Shown one piece after another: positions 47,101-59,499 of a stretch of DNA of 64,000 nucleotides. Source of the stretch: Tyto alba (taxonomy: Eukaryota; Chordata; Aves; Strigiformes; Tytonidae); contig NW_024881316.1 of the NCBI RefSeq assembly GCF_018691265.1, positions 25,521,819 to 25,585,818 on the forward strand, written 5' to 3'. Within the stretch, counting starts at the first letter, position 1. Each line of letters begins with the position of its first letter. The notes under the pieces were generated by a model, which made no database searches, had not been told where the DNA came from, and saw nothing but the letters and a program-made list of their open reading frames with translations. The translations under genes and the position numbers were made by a program.

Positions 47101-49269
47101 GTGTATATATTCTGATGAGAGGTGGGTTTATCACTTAAAGAATCCTTCTGGAGAGAAACTGTTTATATTGCATTGCCAAAGTGATGATGTTTTAGTCCTT
47201 GACAATCTTAATCTTAGTTTACTCAAAGAATGTGCTTATGCTGATGTTAGGAGTACACTTAGTCCAAAGCTTCTTCACAATTTATTAATTTAATCTGAAT
47301 TACAAAACCACAGTAATTCTTTTCTCTAGATCTCTCAGTATTTTCATTTTAAATTTTATATTAAATTTAAAAGTTATTGACTATTTATTTCTTAAGCTAC
47401 TCAGAGACACTTTTAGTGACCTTTCCATTGCAGATATTCTCTCAAGGAGAGCAGGATATCACATCTTTTCCTCATGGAATTTGTCAGCCTCCAATGTCTG
47501 TCAATGATTTTGGCTGCAAGATTATTAATTTTTTTTGTGAACTAGTATTTGACCTTCCCCGGCCTACACTTATGACAGAGTCAATGGCATTAAAATTACA
47601 GTTGAAAGTTTACACCATTTATTGTGTTAAAAGGAAATATTGGTGATATAACACAAGGAAAGATTAAATGAGAAAAATATTGATTCCTTACTAGCTACTG
47701 TAGTACAAATTTTCCTTTTAAAAATTCAGAGTTGCTGAAGCCCTGCTTTTCTTGACTGTGGCTAGTACTTTTTGTCACCTTGTAGCAACCACAGCTCTTA
47801 TGCTGCAAACCCTTCTGTGTGCATTTCACTTAATTCTTGTGAATAATAGTTTTGGTCACAGCTGGATTATTCAAACTGATAGGGTCCAAATGCATATAAT
47901 GCTTTATATTGTGTTTGCTTTAGAAAGAACCCAGAGCATTTGTAAAGGTTATGTTTCTCTTACCTCCCTCCTCTTTTCTTCCATCTTTCCTCTTGCTTTC
48001 ATGTACCTTTATCTTAGATTCTTAACTATTTTCTCTATTCCCTAATGGTCAGACAAACCTTTTGTTTGATAAAGGTGAATCCTTTATCTCTTTATTAGTC
48101 AGATTTTGAAAATTAGCTGGGGACCTAGTTTCTGTCATACCAGATTAAGCAGTTTCTGTTGTTTAAATGGAAAAAATGTGCTTAAGTTATTAGTCCTTGA
48201 ACACTCAATAAGTAAAAAATGCTAGTATTCTGCTGAAGAGAGGATGGAAAGCCCTGAAGAGCTCAGTGAGCTTGTTGACACAATGAGAGAAGCTGCCTAG
48301 ATAATAAGTCTGTAGTCCTTGAAGAAAGGAAAATTGCAGAAAGAGGGAGAAAGCAGTTCGGCAGCTCTCCCTAAATAGAGTCTGCTGCTTGTTTGCTTGA
48401 CGTTGTAATTGCTCCCATTTCACATTCTTTGCCTGCCTTTATTTTCCAAGTTTAAATGAATTTAATTTGTGAAGAGTATTGTGACTATATTGGCATTGTT
48501 TCTTATCAGCCAATAAACCCCTGAAGGTGTCTGAATGTGCTGTGTCCAGTGTAAATGATACGTAAAACATCAGCGTAAAACTACTGTTTCAGATTTTGAA
48601 TTAATAAAATACAATTAAGTAGGATAAAAATCATCTTTTTCACATAAACAAGGACAAAATAGACGTTATTTGCCTTTCTATTTTGAACCATTTTCATGAT
48701 AGTATCTACAGGTTAGGGAATTCTTCGAGTAAAAGATCAAAGTGTGTCAGAAATCAGAGACTATTGTGACTTCCTGAAAGGAAGCTGTGCCCCAGACTTA
48801 GGCTTCTGTCTCCAGTTGAGTGCACAGGGAATATTAGGCTATGAGCAAAAACCCTCAAAGGTGTCAGTGTCTCCCTAAAGCACAGTTGTTACTGATGTCC
48901 TTTGAGTTCAAGGAAAAGCCATGTTGTTCTGTCTGTTCCAGTTCTCAACATCAGTACATTCTCAATAGATATCTGCCATTATTGTTTCAAAGAGAATTTT
49001 TTTTTGTTTGTTTTTTATTGATATTGGTGTCACCTAACATACTGTCTATAGTAATTACTGAAGCCAAAGACCTAAACTGAAAAGCCTCTTTACCCAATCC
49101 CAGGGATGATCCCAGAACCTGGATTCTGTCTGGACGGAGTTGTCTCCTGAAGTCCTGACTCTTCAGTCTAACACTGGGAGAGATGCCTGCACATGTGTGT
49201 TTCCTGTGGCTCAGGACTAGACAGATATCCTAGAGCTCTGGGAGAAGAATTTTGGATATTATACAGAGA
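47101..49269. other. AT-rich stretch, no gene seen
   Basis: No supported gene. Possible extension of the L2-like fossil up to about 47,330, then unique AT-rich DNA. The interval 48,430-48,620 is listed separately as a possible regulatory element. Confidence 0.45.
48430..48620. promoter_or_regulatory. Candidate conserved non-coding stretch
   Basis: Repeat-free, higher-complexity sequence with TTGGCATTGTTTCTTATCAGCCAA (an NFI-like TTGGC/GCCAA pair flanking a GATA-type TTATCA core; 24 bases at about 48,490-48,514) and CAATAAACCCC. Candidate only; no conservation test was possible. Confidence 0.15.
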
Positions 49270-49274
49270 GTGTG
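49270..49274. repeat. Target-site duplication, left copy
   Basis: GTGTG directly before the LTR terminus TGTCAC, identical to 50,312-50,316 on the other side. Confidence 0.85.
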
Positions 49275-49462
49275 TGTCACGGTTTGAGCTCAGAGGGCAA
49301 CTGACCACCACACAGCTGCTCACTGCTCCCTTCCCCCCCAGTGTTGAGAAGGGGAAAATAAGCCAGACTTGGGATTCGACATAGGACTGGGAGGGGAAAA
49401 TCACCCATTATGGTCACAGGAAAAAGGCAGACTCATTAGGGGAAGAAAAAAAAGAACATAGA

Positions 49463-49468
49463 TTTATT
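49463..49468 (-). terminator. LTR polyadenylation signal AATAAA
   Basis: TTTATT on the plus strand reads AATAAA in the LTR's orientation and would mark the R region end. It lies about 190 bp from the 3' terminus at 49,275. Confidence 0.55.
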
Positions 49469-50183
49469 GCAGACACTAAGAAGAACACTTAACAGACAGA
49501 GTAGGACAGAGAGAAGCATTGCCACATCTTGAGAACACACTCCCCTCACCCCTCCATTCTTCCCGGGCTCAGCTTTGTTCCCGATATCTCTACCTCCTCC
49601 CCCCGTGGTGCAGGGGGCAGGGAATGGGGGGGTGCAGTCAGTGCTGCCGCATCTTCCATCTTTGGTGGTGGGAGCTTCTGGAACTTCTTCCCCCTGCTCC
49701 ATTGTGGTCCCCCTCTCACAGGAGACAGTCCTCCACAAACTTTCTCCTACGTGAATCCCTCCCATGGGCCACAGCATTTCCCTACACTGCTCTGGGGTGG
49801 GACAACTGGAGTCCCTCCCACAGGCTGCAGCCCTTCCCAAGCTGCTCCAGCATGGGACACCTCCACATGCTGCAATCCTCCCAGTGCTGAACTACAACAG
49901 CGGGGGCTACTTCTTCCCACAGGGTCCTGGTCTCCTTTGGGTGTAGCCACCTTAAATGGTTATCCAAGGCCCCTCATGGGCCATAAATCAATGTCTGCTC
50001 CACTGTAGATCTTCTTGGAGGAAGGGGGAGGGCCTGCCCTGACATTTCACCACAGGATACAGGGGGGTCTCTGCTCCGGCACACCTCCCCCCCTCCTTTC
50101 TTCCTCTGTTCCTTCCCTGACCTTGGTGTTCATGCAGCTGCCGCAACTCTTCCTCACAAGTCCAACTTCTCACCAAGTCCCTT

Positions 50184-50218
50184 CTTAAATACATTATTGC
50201 AGAGGCGCAGCTGATTGG
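50184..50218 (-). promoter_or_regulatory. LTR core promoter: CCAAT and TATA boxes
   Basis: In minus orientation GAGCCAATCAG (CCAAT at 50,218-50,214) is followed about 22 bp later by TATTTAAG (50,191-50,184). This is the standard U3 promoter layout and could still drive transcription leftward toward lower coordinates. Confidence 0.6.
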
Positions 50219-50311
50219 CTCAACCTTGATGCAGAGGTGGGGCCGACTTGGAGCCAGGGGAGCCCCCTCCCCTGCTACCCAAAACCCCACCACTCACTCA
50301 AACCCAGGACA

Positions 50312-50316
50312 GTGTG
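50312..50316. repeat. Target-site duplication, right copy
   Basis: GTGTG immediately after the LTR end, an exact match to 49,270-49,274. Confidence 0.85.
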
Positions 50317-53300
50317 AAAACCCAGACAAACTTCTGGGATTTTGGAAAGGGGAAAGGGGAAAGAGGAAGATTGGAGGATAGAAAATTACTTCAGAGCAAT
50401 TTATTAGGATTAATTTTCAGTGAATAAATCAGTAAATCCTACTTAGATGGTGTAAGTAAGACATTGAAGTTGAAGCAAAGGCCTGTTCTCCTTCAGTAAA
50501 AAACATGCTTATCAATGCCAATTCAAAGACTTCATGGAGCTGTGTGACAGAAAGAAAGTGTCTTCAGGCATCCTTGTCTAAAGCTGATGAAAACCAGTTG
50601 GATTCCTCTGGGCATTTAGAGAAAAGCAGAATGGCACATGAGGAAGTTGAATTGTACAACATGCAACATGCCTGCTAAAGGAATTTGTATCATGATCAAC
50701 CCATACAAAAGGTAGGCTAAAGCTAAATGTGAAACAAGTCCTCTGGAAGAACTCTTTGTACCCCAACATACTTTGCATCTGGCCCTGAGAAAATAGCAGG
50801 AAGACATCAACTATTGGGAAATAAAGGACTACTCTGTGTCCAGAGTACTTAAGTCATTAGGTACACTGATAACTCCACTGGATTCAATAGTACTAGTGTC
50901 ATATTTAAAGGCAATATAGTGCATATTTATATTTATACGCTATATATATTTATATGCAATGTAGTGTGTTTCTATATACACTGTATCTACATGCATGGTC
51001 AGGCTGGGATCAAGTACTCAATCTACCCTGAATATATGTCTTGTTTGGATTGTAGACAGTATTACTAAAAAGTGGCATTCCTGGAAAAAGTTGCTGTGTC
51101 CTCTAGGCAATGTCCTCACACTTGCCCCCACTATGTGCTTGCATTCAAGAGTCTGAAATTAGTTCAAGAAATAGGAGATATGTTTAAAGTATAACCTGTA
51201 AGTCAACAGGGGCATCACATTAGGCTGACCTAATGGAAATTATTCCCTTTGTGAGCAAGTTGCAGACAATTTATTTTCTATGTATATATGACTGCAGGCA
51301 ACTTGAGTTTAAGAAACACCTTCCATGTATTTTGTCAGCTGCAAAAGAATATCGTTGCTTAGGTAAAGCATGATCTATGTTTTTCTATTTTATACTTTAG
51401 TCTTTTGAAAAGAAAATTAAGCAAGCATGCTTATCTTGTTGTTATGGTTTCAGGCAACCTTTAGCAAGTTACCATTTACCAAAGCATACCTCAAGGTACC
51501 TTTAAAAACAGCACTAAAATTTTGCTCGGAGTCCAATACATTGCATATTGATTAATTTTGCCAAAGTGCTGTGACTGCTTAGTACTTTACTGTGATGACA
51601 TACATAAATAGGTTTGTTATTGGAAGATACTGAGATGCCATTAATGCCTCTTTCAACACAGTATGGGGTGACCTTGCTCAATATTTTCATATAGAAACAA
51701 CTGCTTATTCTGTATGTGTGTCATGCTTCCTCAGGAGAAATAATACAGGACAAAGTAAAAACCAAAGTTAATGCAGGTCAGTACAATATGCAGTACAGAA
51801 AACTGATGAAATACTGCATGACATTCTCAGCTGAACCTTTTAGGTATGTTTTTCTCAGCCAAGTATCTCCCTTTGAGTTTTAAATTACCTTATTCATATG
51901 CTTTCAAATAATTCTGCTTTTGCAGTCAAAGTCCCTCTCATTCTCTGCGCTGAGACCCTACTGTCATGAAGTTATCATCAGTGTGAGTTTCCTACTACTT
52001 GTTCGCTTGTGAAACCAGAAGCACTAATTTTGACAGACATCAGAATACTGCAGTCTCCTATAAAATCCCAAAGGACTTTTGGATATAACTTTTCTGTACC
52101 TACTTTTCTCTCAAGCTTACAGAGTGTTTAATTAATGTACATATTTTGACACCTCATGACCTATCTGCTACTTTCTTGTAGGTTGCCTTCACACAGCTTT
52201 GATTTCTGCTCTCTGGCCAGAATGACTTCCTTATTGAGCAACACTTTGGGGTTTGGGACTTTTTTTGCCTTTCTGTTCTTCTTTTATACATGGCTGTGCT
52301 TACCTCCTGAGGCAGTGCTACACAGCACTTCAGAAAGTCACTGTAGAGTATTATGTCTTTTAATTTCCTTTGTTTTGAGTATAGTATCTACTGAACGTGG
52401 GTTTCTGTCCCTATGCACTCAGTAGAGATTGCTTCTTATTTGAAGTGTATCCATGCTAACTGTGTTAGGCTTTATTCCCTGAATTTGCATGCTTGTTTGA
52501 TCTTGCCACTAGAACATCAGTGCAGCTCCTGGAAATATTTGCAAGTTTTCTTTAACTTTCTGCACTTTTCTGGTCAACTTGCTACTACTCACACACGTAA
52601 ATGTAAACATATGCAGAAATGTGTGGATTGTTTTGTTAGTCTAAAGGACTGAAGCTTTCAAAATTAATACTTTTTCTTTCCTGAATATTCCCTATTGTGA
52701 TGCTGATTACTTGTAGCTGAAGCCACTTGTTTTTACTATTTCATGCTTGCTTGCCTCTGATTCCTTTGACATTACCTGTTTACAAAGATGCTGTGGCTGC
52801 TAATTATAGGATTTTTAGTGGCTTCTATTCCTGTATTTTAACTGTGGTTCTGGCAGTTGTTAGAACTTCTGTGTGTTGAGAGAAAATCATAAGAATGCTA
52901 GCTCAATAAAATTCAGTTCCATTGTATTAAAGTTTGAGGGCAGTAATGTTGTTTGGCAATCTATCTGCTTCACAAAAGGGGAAGTCTGAGCATGGAAAGG
53001 CATTAAATCCATGACAGCACTTTTCATTTATAAGCTTTAGAGAGTGTACTACACACAGCAGGGAGGAAAAAAAGTAACAATGCAAAATCAGAAAAAATGT
53101 GTCTCTTTTCATATTTCAGTGTGATTTGTTTTTACTGATCATCAGTCTTAGTGATCATTTAAGTTAAAAAGAGCAAAATACTTTCCAAAAGCCATTGTCT
53201 GCATGTACTGATTTGTTTGACCTTCATTTAAAAATGGCTTTGATTTGTAAAGTGGAGTTTAGAAGTGATATTTTTTCTTCAGTGTCTATACCAAATAAGG

Positions 53301-56037
53301 TCAGGATTCAGCTTTCACAGTGTTAATTTAACCATGGAAAAGATAATTATGGTCAGCTACATCGTCACTGGAGCTAAAATGCTTAGTAGAAAGTTTTTGT
53401 CTAGAGATTTTTCTTCTTGTTGTCACTCTTAGAAGCTCAAAGTTTAATCTTGCATTATAAAGCTTCCACCCTCCTTCTAGAATGACTGTTTTTCCATGTT
53501 ACTGTTCTTCTAATCTTATTGCTCTTAGTCTTAGCAAACAAAATGACCTGGCTGGTCCCTGGAATAGGTTAATAATTCAGGTATTGTTTCATAGTGCCTT
53601 TGAAATGTTTACCAGCAGGATACTTATTGAGAAACTTTATTTTGCCTTCTTGGCAGTTTTCTAACTACTCTCTTATAAAAGTAAATCAGCATAGGTGTAT
53701 AGTAAACATTTTAGCAAGCTAATACAGCCATACCATCCCTCAACTAGGCAATATAGAGTATTAATAAATCATTGCAGATCAGCCACATATTCTTCATACT
53801 GTATCTCAGATGGATCTGGTAGCTGATAAATAATGTATCCCTCCCATTTCCCCACAGCAGCTATTTACGTAAAGCACATTGTTAATTTGAACTTCAATAT
53901 TTTTGAAGTAGGTATCTCCATTAGGATGTGTATTACATTGCCAGACATGGTCTATTGAGAGGAATGAACTCATTTGTATGAAATAAGAGCCAATCCTAAC
54001 CTTCAATCAAATCCAGACAAAACTTCTTAAAGTACAGAAATCTTTATTCTTGGCTATTTCCTCTACCTCTGTACTTTGAGGATCTATGAGGATGGGAAGC
54101 CAAAAAAAAAAAAAAAATCAAAATGACATACAGATAAGACTTTCTCCAAAGGTTTACTTTTAATACTTCCTTCCTAGTCCAATTTGGAAAACTTAAGAAA
54201 TGATGGAAAAACACTATAAATGCTGATTCTAAAATGGAGAATCAATGCAGTGGCTTTTGGATATCTATCCTTCATCAATATCAATGACAAGGATTCCTGT
54301 ACTGAATTAATCTATGCTAGGTTTAAAAAGAGATCAGGTATTTGTTTTATTTTGGTCAAATATTATGATGTGTCTGGTGGTTCTATTTACTCTTAAAAAG
54401 TATGCAGGACTTTTTTTTGAAATTCTCAAGCTTCATGAAATGACTAGCATGACTCTTTCTATACCAAATGATATTTAGCTGGGGCAATTTATATTGCCAT
54501 GCTAATATTATGTATAAATAGCATTTTATTCAGAGCTCAAAGATGTGGCGGTCTCAATAAACAGAAGATATAATTACGCACTGGGAAGTAGCTAATACTA
54601 GTTTAATTATTTTTAAACTAGTCTTTATCAGAGTTAATCTTGCTTGAAGGGGAGAGAAGTTCAATTTCCTCTTATTTGGCATTGTTAAGCATTTAAAATT
54701 TGTCTTCAGGTTGCATTAGAAATTCTAACTATGATATTTTTCTTATGGTATTAGTTACCACAGTAATGGATGTAAGATGGAAATGTGTCTTCTCTAGCTC
54801 TTCTACTCATATTTAGGACATCAACAGTGGATCCTTGAAATCTGGACAGTATTTTGAAAGATGCTTTAAAATCTCTAAGCTGATGGGCTTCAACTACTTA
54901 CTACCGATACACAGTTTGGAACACAAGTTAAGATGTAGGAACACTGGAAACACAGTACATGGATCTCACCATTGATGAGATCTCTTTTTCCTCACACAAT
55001 GCAGAGACTTATTTCAGGCTGATTAACTGGTTGTAATGTTCTTCCTGAAGCATGAAGAAGCTAACTAAAAGCCATCATTCATTAATTAGAATTTGTGGAA
55101 CACATTTTCCTTAATTAACCAGTTAAATCATGGCTGTTTTTGTGGAGTCAGATCTTATTTTAAAGTAGCCATGTTTCCATTACTTATAAAAATGATGCTT
55201 TTGTAGCTGCTGAACTACGACCATATTCCACACCTATCAAAAGCTGAATGTAGGATGATCTCTGAGCAGAGGGAAACTGAAGATCAGAGGAGCATATATG
55301 ATGTAGTACCATAATGACAGGGGTGAAAGAAAGAAATGAGGAAGAAGGCTTAAAAATGTCAGTATTCTGAAGTGATAGGCTTTTCCCTCTTCGGTCTGAA
55401 AATAGATTTTGGCCAAATCTTGTTGACAGTGGCTCCTCCTGAGGATGATCAAAATGTCTAAAACTTCATTTTTCTCCTTTATGCTAATATTTGTAATGTG
55501 CAACAGAGAGCAAAAAAAAACCCAGAAGATGTAAGGAAACCAATGCAAATCTGAGCTGCTGACTCTCTGCATCTGCTCTGGGCTGACATTTGGTAATAAA
55601 AGTTGTCTAGGTCGAGAGATACACAAAATGTAAATAACATGGCTGTCAGAAGAAAATAATAATTGTAAAATCAGGTTGGTTTTACTAATCTGTCTGTAAG
55701 TTGTTCTTCATAGCAGGAGTAATGAATTTTTAACCTGGAAATAACTGAAGTATACTAATTCACAGCATTATTACAAGATATTTACAGACAGGATGCAGTT
55801 TCATGTTTACAAGTTCTATACTTATGAATTTTAATTCTGTGCTGGATATCATTCTTTCATTATCCAGCTGTGAGATCAGTGCAGAGAGTATAGGGTAGCT
55901 ACAATGCTTCTACAGTGTAACTTACACAAGATGAAAAATTCGTGGTAAATAAGAAATTAGTGACATTCTGAAGACTTGCAGAAGAGACAAAATGATCAAT
56001 TTCTTCATACAACTGAAGAGCATCTGTGGAGCGAGGC
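50317..56037. other. AT-rich stretch, no gene seen
   Basis: No supported gene over 5.7 kb. It contains AT-rich low complexity at 50,915-50,985, an A16 run at 54,102-54,117 and a palindrome at 54,597-54,622. Near 52,030-52,065 a short plus-strand stretch (ACATCAGAATACTGCAGTCT) faintly resembles antisense fossil CR1 endonuclease sequence, but not enough to call. Open frames are low-complexity. Confidence 0.5.
54597..54622. repeat. Palindrome with 10-bp arms
   Basis: ACTAGTTTAA and TTAAACTAGT are exact reverse complements separated by TTATTT, in an AT-rich setting with a TTATCA core just downstream. Either a cruciform-forming sequence or a chance AT-rich inversion. Confidence 0.9.
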
Positions 56038-56058
56038 GGGGGGGGGGGGGGGGGGGGG
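56038..56058 (+). repeat. Poly(G) run of 21
   Basis: Twenty-one consecutive G residues after GAGGC. Able to fold as a G-quadruplex. Also a position where read errors and length variation are expected. Confidence 0.95.
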
Positions 56059-59000
56059 AAGTGTAAGTGTTCCACTTAAAATAGCAGCTGGTTTCACATC
56101 ACTAACTGACAAATCTGAAATTGTGATTCACTGGCTAGAAAACTTTGGCATTCTAAACCTACTATTAACCTTCTACAGAGGGCAATTGAGAAAAAATACA
56201 CAGGCAGAACCAATTCAAGTGCTAGCCGTGCCACCATCTTCAGAAGAAATCAAAAAGCTGTCCATCAGTTCAAGTCACCACTCACCAGACCATAAAGGCA
56301 TTGCCTCTTGCTCCTCTTAATTATGGTGCTGCAACATTTATTCACGGGCATAAACGGTGATTTGTATCCATTTGGGAATATGAAACCATACCAGTTGATT
56401 ATAGTGGTACAATTACTATTTTCCTATGAAAGAAAAAGAGTGACATGTCAAACTGAAAATTGTCAATGCTGTCTTTTATCTATTCCTAATGAAATGCTAG
56501 CAAAGCTCTTGTCATTCAGACTGTAGAATATATATTAGGTCTATTTCTGCCCAAGAGTCAATGCATTTTGAGAGCAGACTGTGGTACCTAGATAAGAGCT
56601 ATATTTTATAAAATAATTCCATGCAAAGGAACAAACCCAGTATCCACTGAAATACAGAGATCTTACAGTCTTAAAGAAGAATGTTGCAGAAACTTGTTGG
56701 AAAACATGGGAGATCATGCAAAAGATCATCATCATCCATTTATTACTTCAGCTGTATCTCTAGGATATACCTGCTCTGGTATTCTTGCTGGTCCCTTCAG
56801 CTCAACATTAGTTGCTGGAATTAGAGAACAACTATTCCCTTTCACAAGTTTAATAAACTTTTATGGATTTTTAAAAGATACCAAGCTGACTGACAGGGTC
56901 ATGTTACTCATCTTGTTGAATGATTCAGAAGTCTGGGTATTTCATGCAGAGGAAAACTGGAGGGTTTTATGAAGTAGTACTTTGTAAGAGCCTTATAAAA
57001 ACTTCACATTAGTCAAAGTCAAAGCTACTTTTTGTCCAGGAAACATCATACCAGACATTTTCTAGGAATGACCTCCAGGGATCTGAGTTAGCTTCAGATA
57101 GAGACATCTGCATGGTGTCCTGGGCCATGAACAGGGTGTGGGGAGGCTCCCTGGGGAGCTGGGCAGGGACAGTCAGGCTCATTACCACCCTCAGGGCCTG
57201 GACAGCATTTTAAACTCATGAGCATTTGAACTATGTTTTGCTTTTTCCAGCTCAGCTCAAAGCAGTCACAAAGAAATGGTGCAGAATTAATAATTCAAAA
57301 TCACTCTCACTCCCTTTTATAAAGGCAGAGTGGACCTGTGAACTACCTGCACAGATCCAAAGCAACCTACTTTTAGTGCAAAATAGTTATTAGCTGCCAT
57401 GTTGTGCTTTCACCTCTTTTTTTTCCTGACCCTGTTTTCCCAGCTCTCCTCCCTGCACCCACTAAGAAAAAAGCACCAGCACAAAATGGCATAGCAGAGC
57501 TCTCCCACTAACAAGGTCGGGGGGGTTTGGTGCTCGTGGCAGGGAGCAGGGGGGTTTCTGGTGTCCGTGAACACCTCACTCTGTAGCTCCCTTCATGTAG
57601 CTTCCTTTACGCTCGGAGACAGGGCATCTCCAGTGATATCACCTGGGCAGCAAGCGGTTTTGAAGTGGAGAAGAGTGAGAGACCTTCCTTCCTATCAACA
57701 GGTCTCCAAAGCCCCAGCAACTCTCCAGTGAGAATATTTAATGCTATTATAATACTCAACAGTATTATGGTAATCACCAGCTTGATAAATATGTATGATT
57801 AATAAAACTTCTGTTTTCTTTCGATTCATTTAGATTTTCTTCGTTAAAGAGTCGAGAATGACTCTTCATTCTGCTTCCATCTAAGCAAAGCATTAGCACA
57901 AAGATAATTATTGATCCAGCCCTAACAGTTGCCAACAGAATAGCTTGTTGCAAAATTGTCAACAGTAGCTGAAAAAGCATTGAACTATCTTCTGTGGTTG
58001 AGCACGTGTTTTGTATTTGACATCACTGAAGTTACTCTTCCTGCATTTTGAAGTTAAAGTTACAGAAATGGGAACTGGAGACTGAACCCTCAAAATATAA
58101 TTATCCACTGCACTTTGTAGTAAACTGGGAGATGTGTTTCACTATTTTCCTGTCTGTTTTCCTTAAAGAAGCTCATAAGTCTGTCTTTTATTCTTTCTCT
58201 TGTTTTTGTTTTTTGTTTTTGTTTTTTTTCCTCTTTGTTTTTGTTTTTTTTTTTTTTTTTTTAACTCCCCCCCAAACAAAGGAAAGTGAAAATTTCCCAG
58301 AATTTTAGTCACTGAAGTAAGTTGAACATAACTATGTTATGCTGAAGTGGGATGCTGAGATGGGTAGAGAGGTAATTCCATCATGGTGTGTTGTCTTTTA
58401 AAATTAGCCAAAGAGTGGGAGTATGGAATTTATTTTTTTTCTTTAGCAGAGTATGTAAGAGGAAAATATAATAAGAGCTTATTTCAGCTAATAACCAGAG
58501 AGGTCTGCAATTGATTTGAACAGTCTCCCTCATGATAAGAGGTATAATAAAGACTAACTGGTAAAGTTAGACATCCATTTACTTATGAATTCTGACACAT
58601 TTTATGTGAAAGCCTTGATTGCTTACCCCTCCAGAAGTGGTTACTGATGATGTGGAAAGTTGAATTCAAATTTATGGTAAAAATTCATAGGAAATGGGTG
58701 TATGGCAGTATCTTAAAATTTTAGAAAATTTTAGAATTTTTGTATGATCCATAGAGAACATTTCCAACGTCAACATTAGTGTATTTTTATTTTGTTTTTG
58801 AAAGTCTGAGGAAAAGAAAATAGAAAGCAGTCAAGGATGATCAAAACTGGAATTATGTACCCCTGGGAGTTCACAGTCCATTCATTCCATACATCTGGAC
58901 TATTGTGCAAATTGATGATTTCTTCTATTCTTTTTGTGTGTTATATAAGCACTAAAAGTTTGAAATTGGTTCTGTACACTTACGAAAGAAATTCAGAAGA

Positions 59001-59499
59001 TAGGCAAGATCCAATAAAATATGTAATGTGATAAACTGAGGTTGGCCATTTGTTACTAGAGATGCATTTCTGGTTCTTGCATACACCAGGAAAATATAAA
59101 CTTACTTAGTATCTATCAAAAAATGTAAACAGGGGAAGAATTGCTATTATTAGTTAATTTGATAAGAGCTGGGTCAAACAAAAGTCAATGTTGTTCTGCA
59201 AATCTGTTAATCTCTGTGAGGTAAGGATGTTTGAATCAACAGATTTGGCAAACCATGTTTTCTTTCCACCCTGCTATGCAAAACTTTGGATCTTAGTGGA
59301 GGTAAATTAAAGTGTGAAATTGAAATCAGGACTGGTAGGAACCCAGTCCTAGAATTGCTGTGTGCAGACTGGCATAAAATACTGAAGTATTAAATTATTG
59401 TTTCATATGCATTTACTGCTTATTTTACAACAAAGTATGGAGTGCTGAAGAGCTCATCAGTGGGACTTGCTGCCTCTGTTGTTGTACATCCAGTGCTCC
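56059..59499. other. Mixed unique stretch, no gene seen
   Basis: AT-rich apart from a GC-richer block at 57,060-57,720 with C- and G-runs but no matched LTR termini. A T/G simple repeat (TTTTTG-type units into a long T run) lies at 58,198-58,262, followed by CCCCCCC. No supported gene. Confidence 0.5.

Larger units (their letters stand above)
49275..50311 (-). mobile_element. Solo LTR of an endogenous retrovirus, 1,037 bp
   Basis: Termini are TGTCACGGTTTGAG at the left and CTCAAACCCAGGACA at the right, near-perfect inverted repeats of TG...CA type, with an exact 5-bp GTGTG duplication outside. On the minus strand the order is right for an LTR: a CCAAT box (50,218-50,214), a TATA-like TATTTAAG (50,191-50,184), then an AATAAA signal (49,468-49,463) about 190 bp before the end. 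The element is GC-rich relative to its flanks. There is no internal gag-pol region, so this is the product of LTR-LTR recombination. Five-base duplications are usual for ERVL-like integrases, while 6 bp would suit ERVK, so ERVL-like is inferred. The CACACAGCTGCTCACTGCTC segment near 49,309 resembles known bird ERV LTRs. Open frames on both strands inside are artefacts. Confidence 0.92.

Noticed and set aside
49436..50293. Frames of up to 159 codons on both strands, and the idea that they are retroviral genes
   Set aside because: They lie wholly inside the LTR, are open through GC-richness and carry no gag, pol or env motif.
52020..52070. Faint resemblance to antisense fossil CR1 endonuclease
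   Set aside because: Only about 30-40 bp look similar and no collinear blocks follow.
57060..57720. GC-richer block as an LTR or CpG island
   Set aside because: Few CpGs, no inverted TG/CA ends and no duplication seen.
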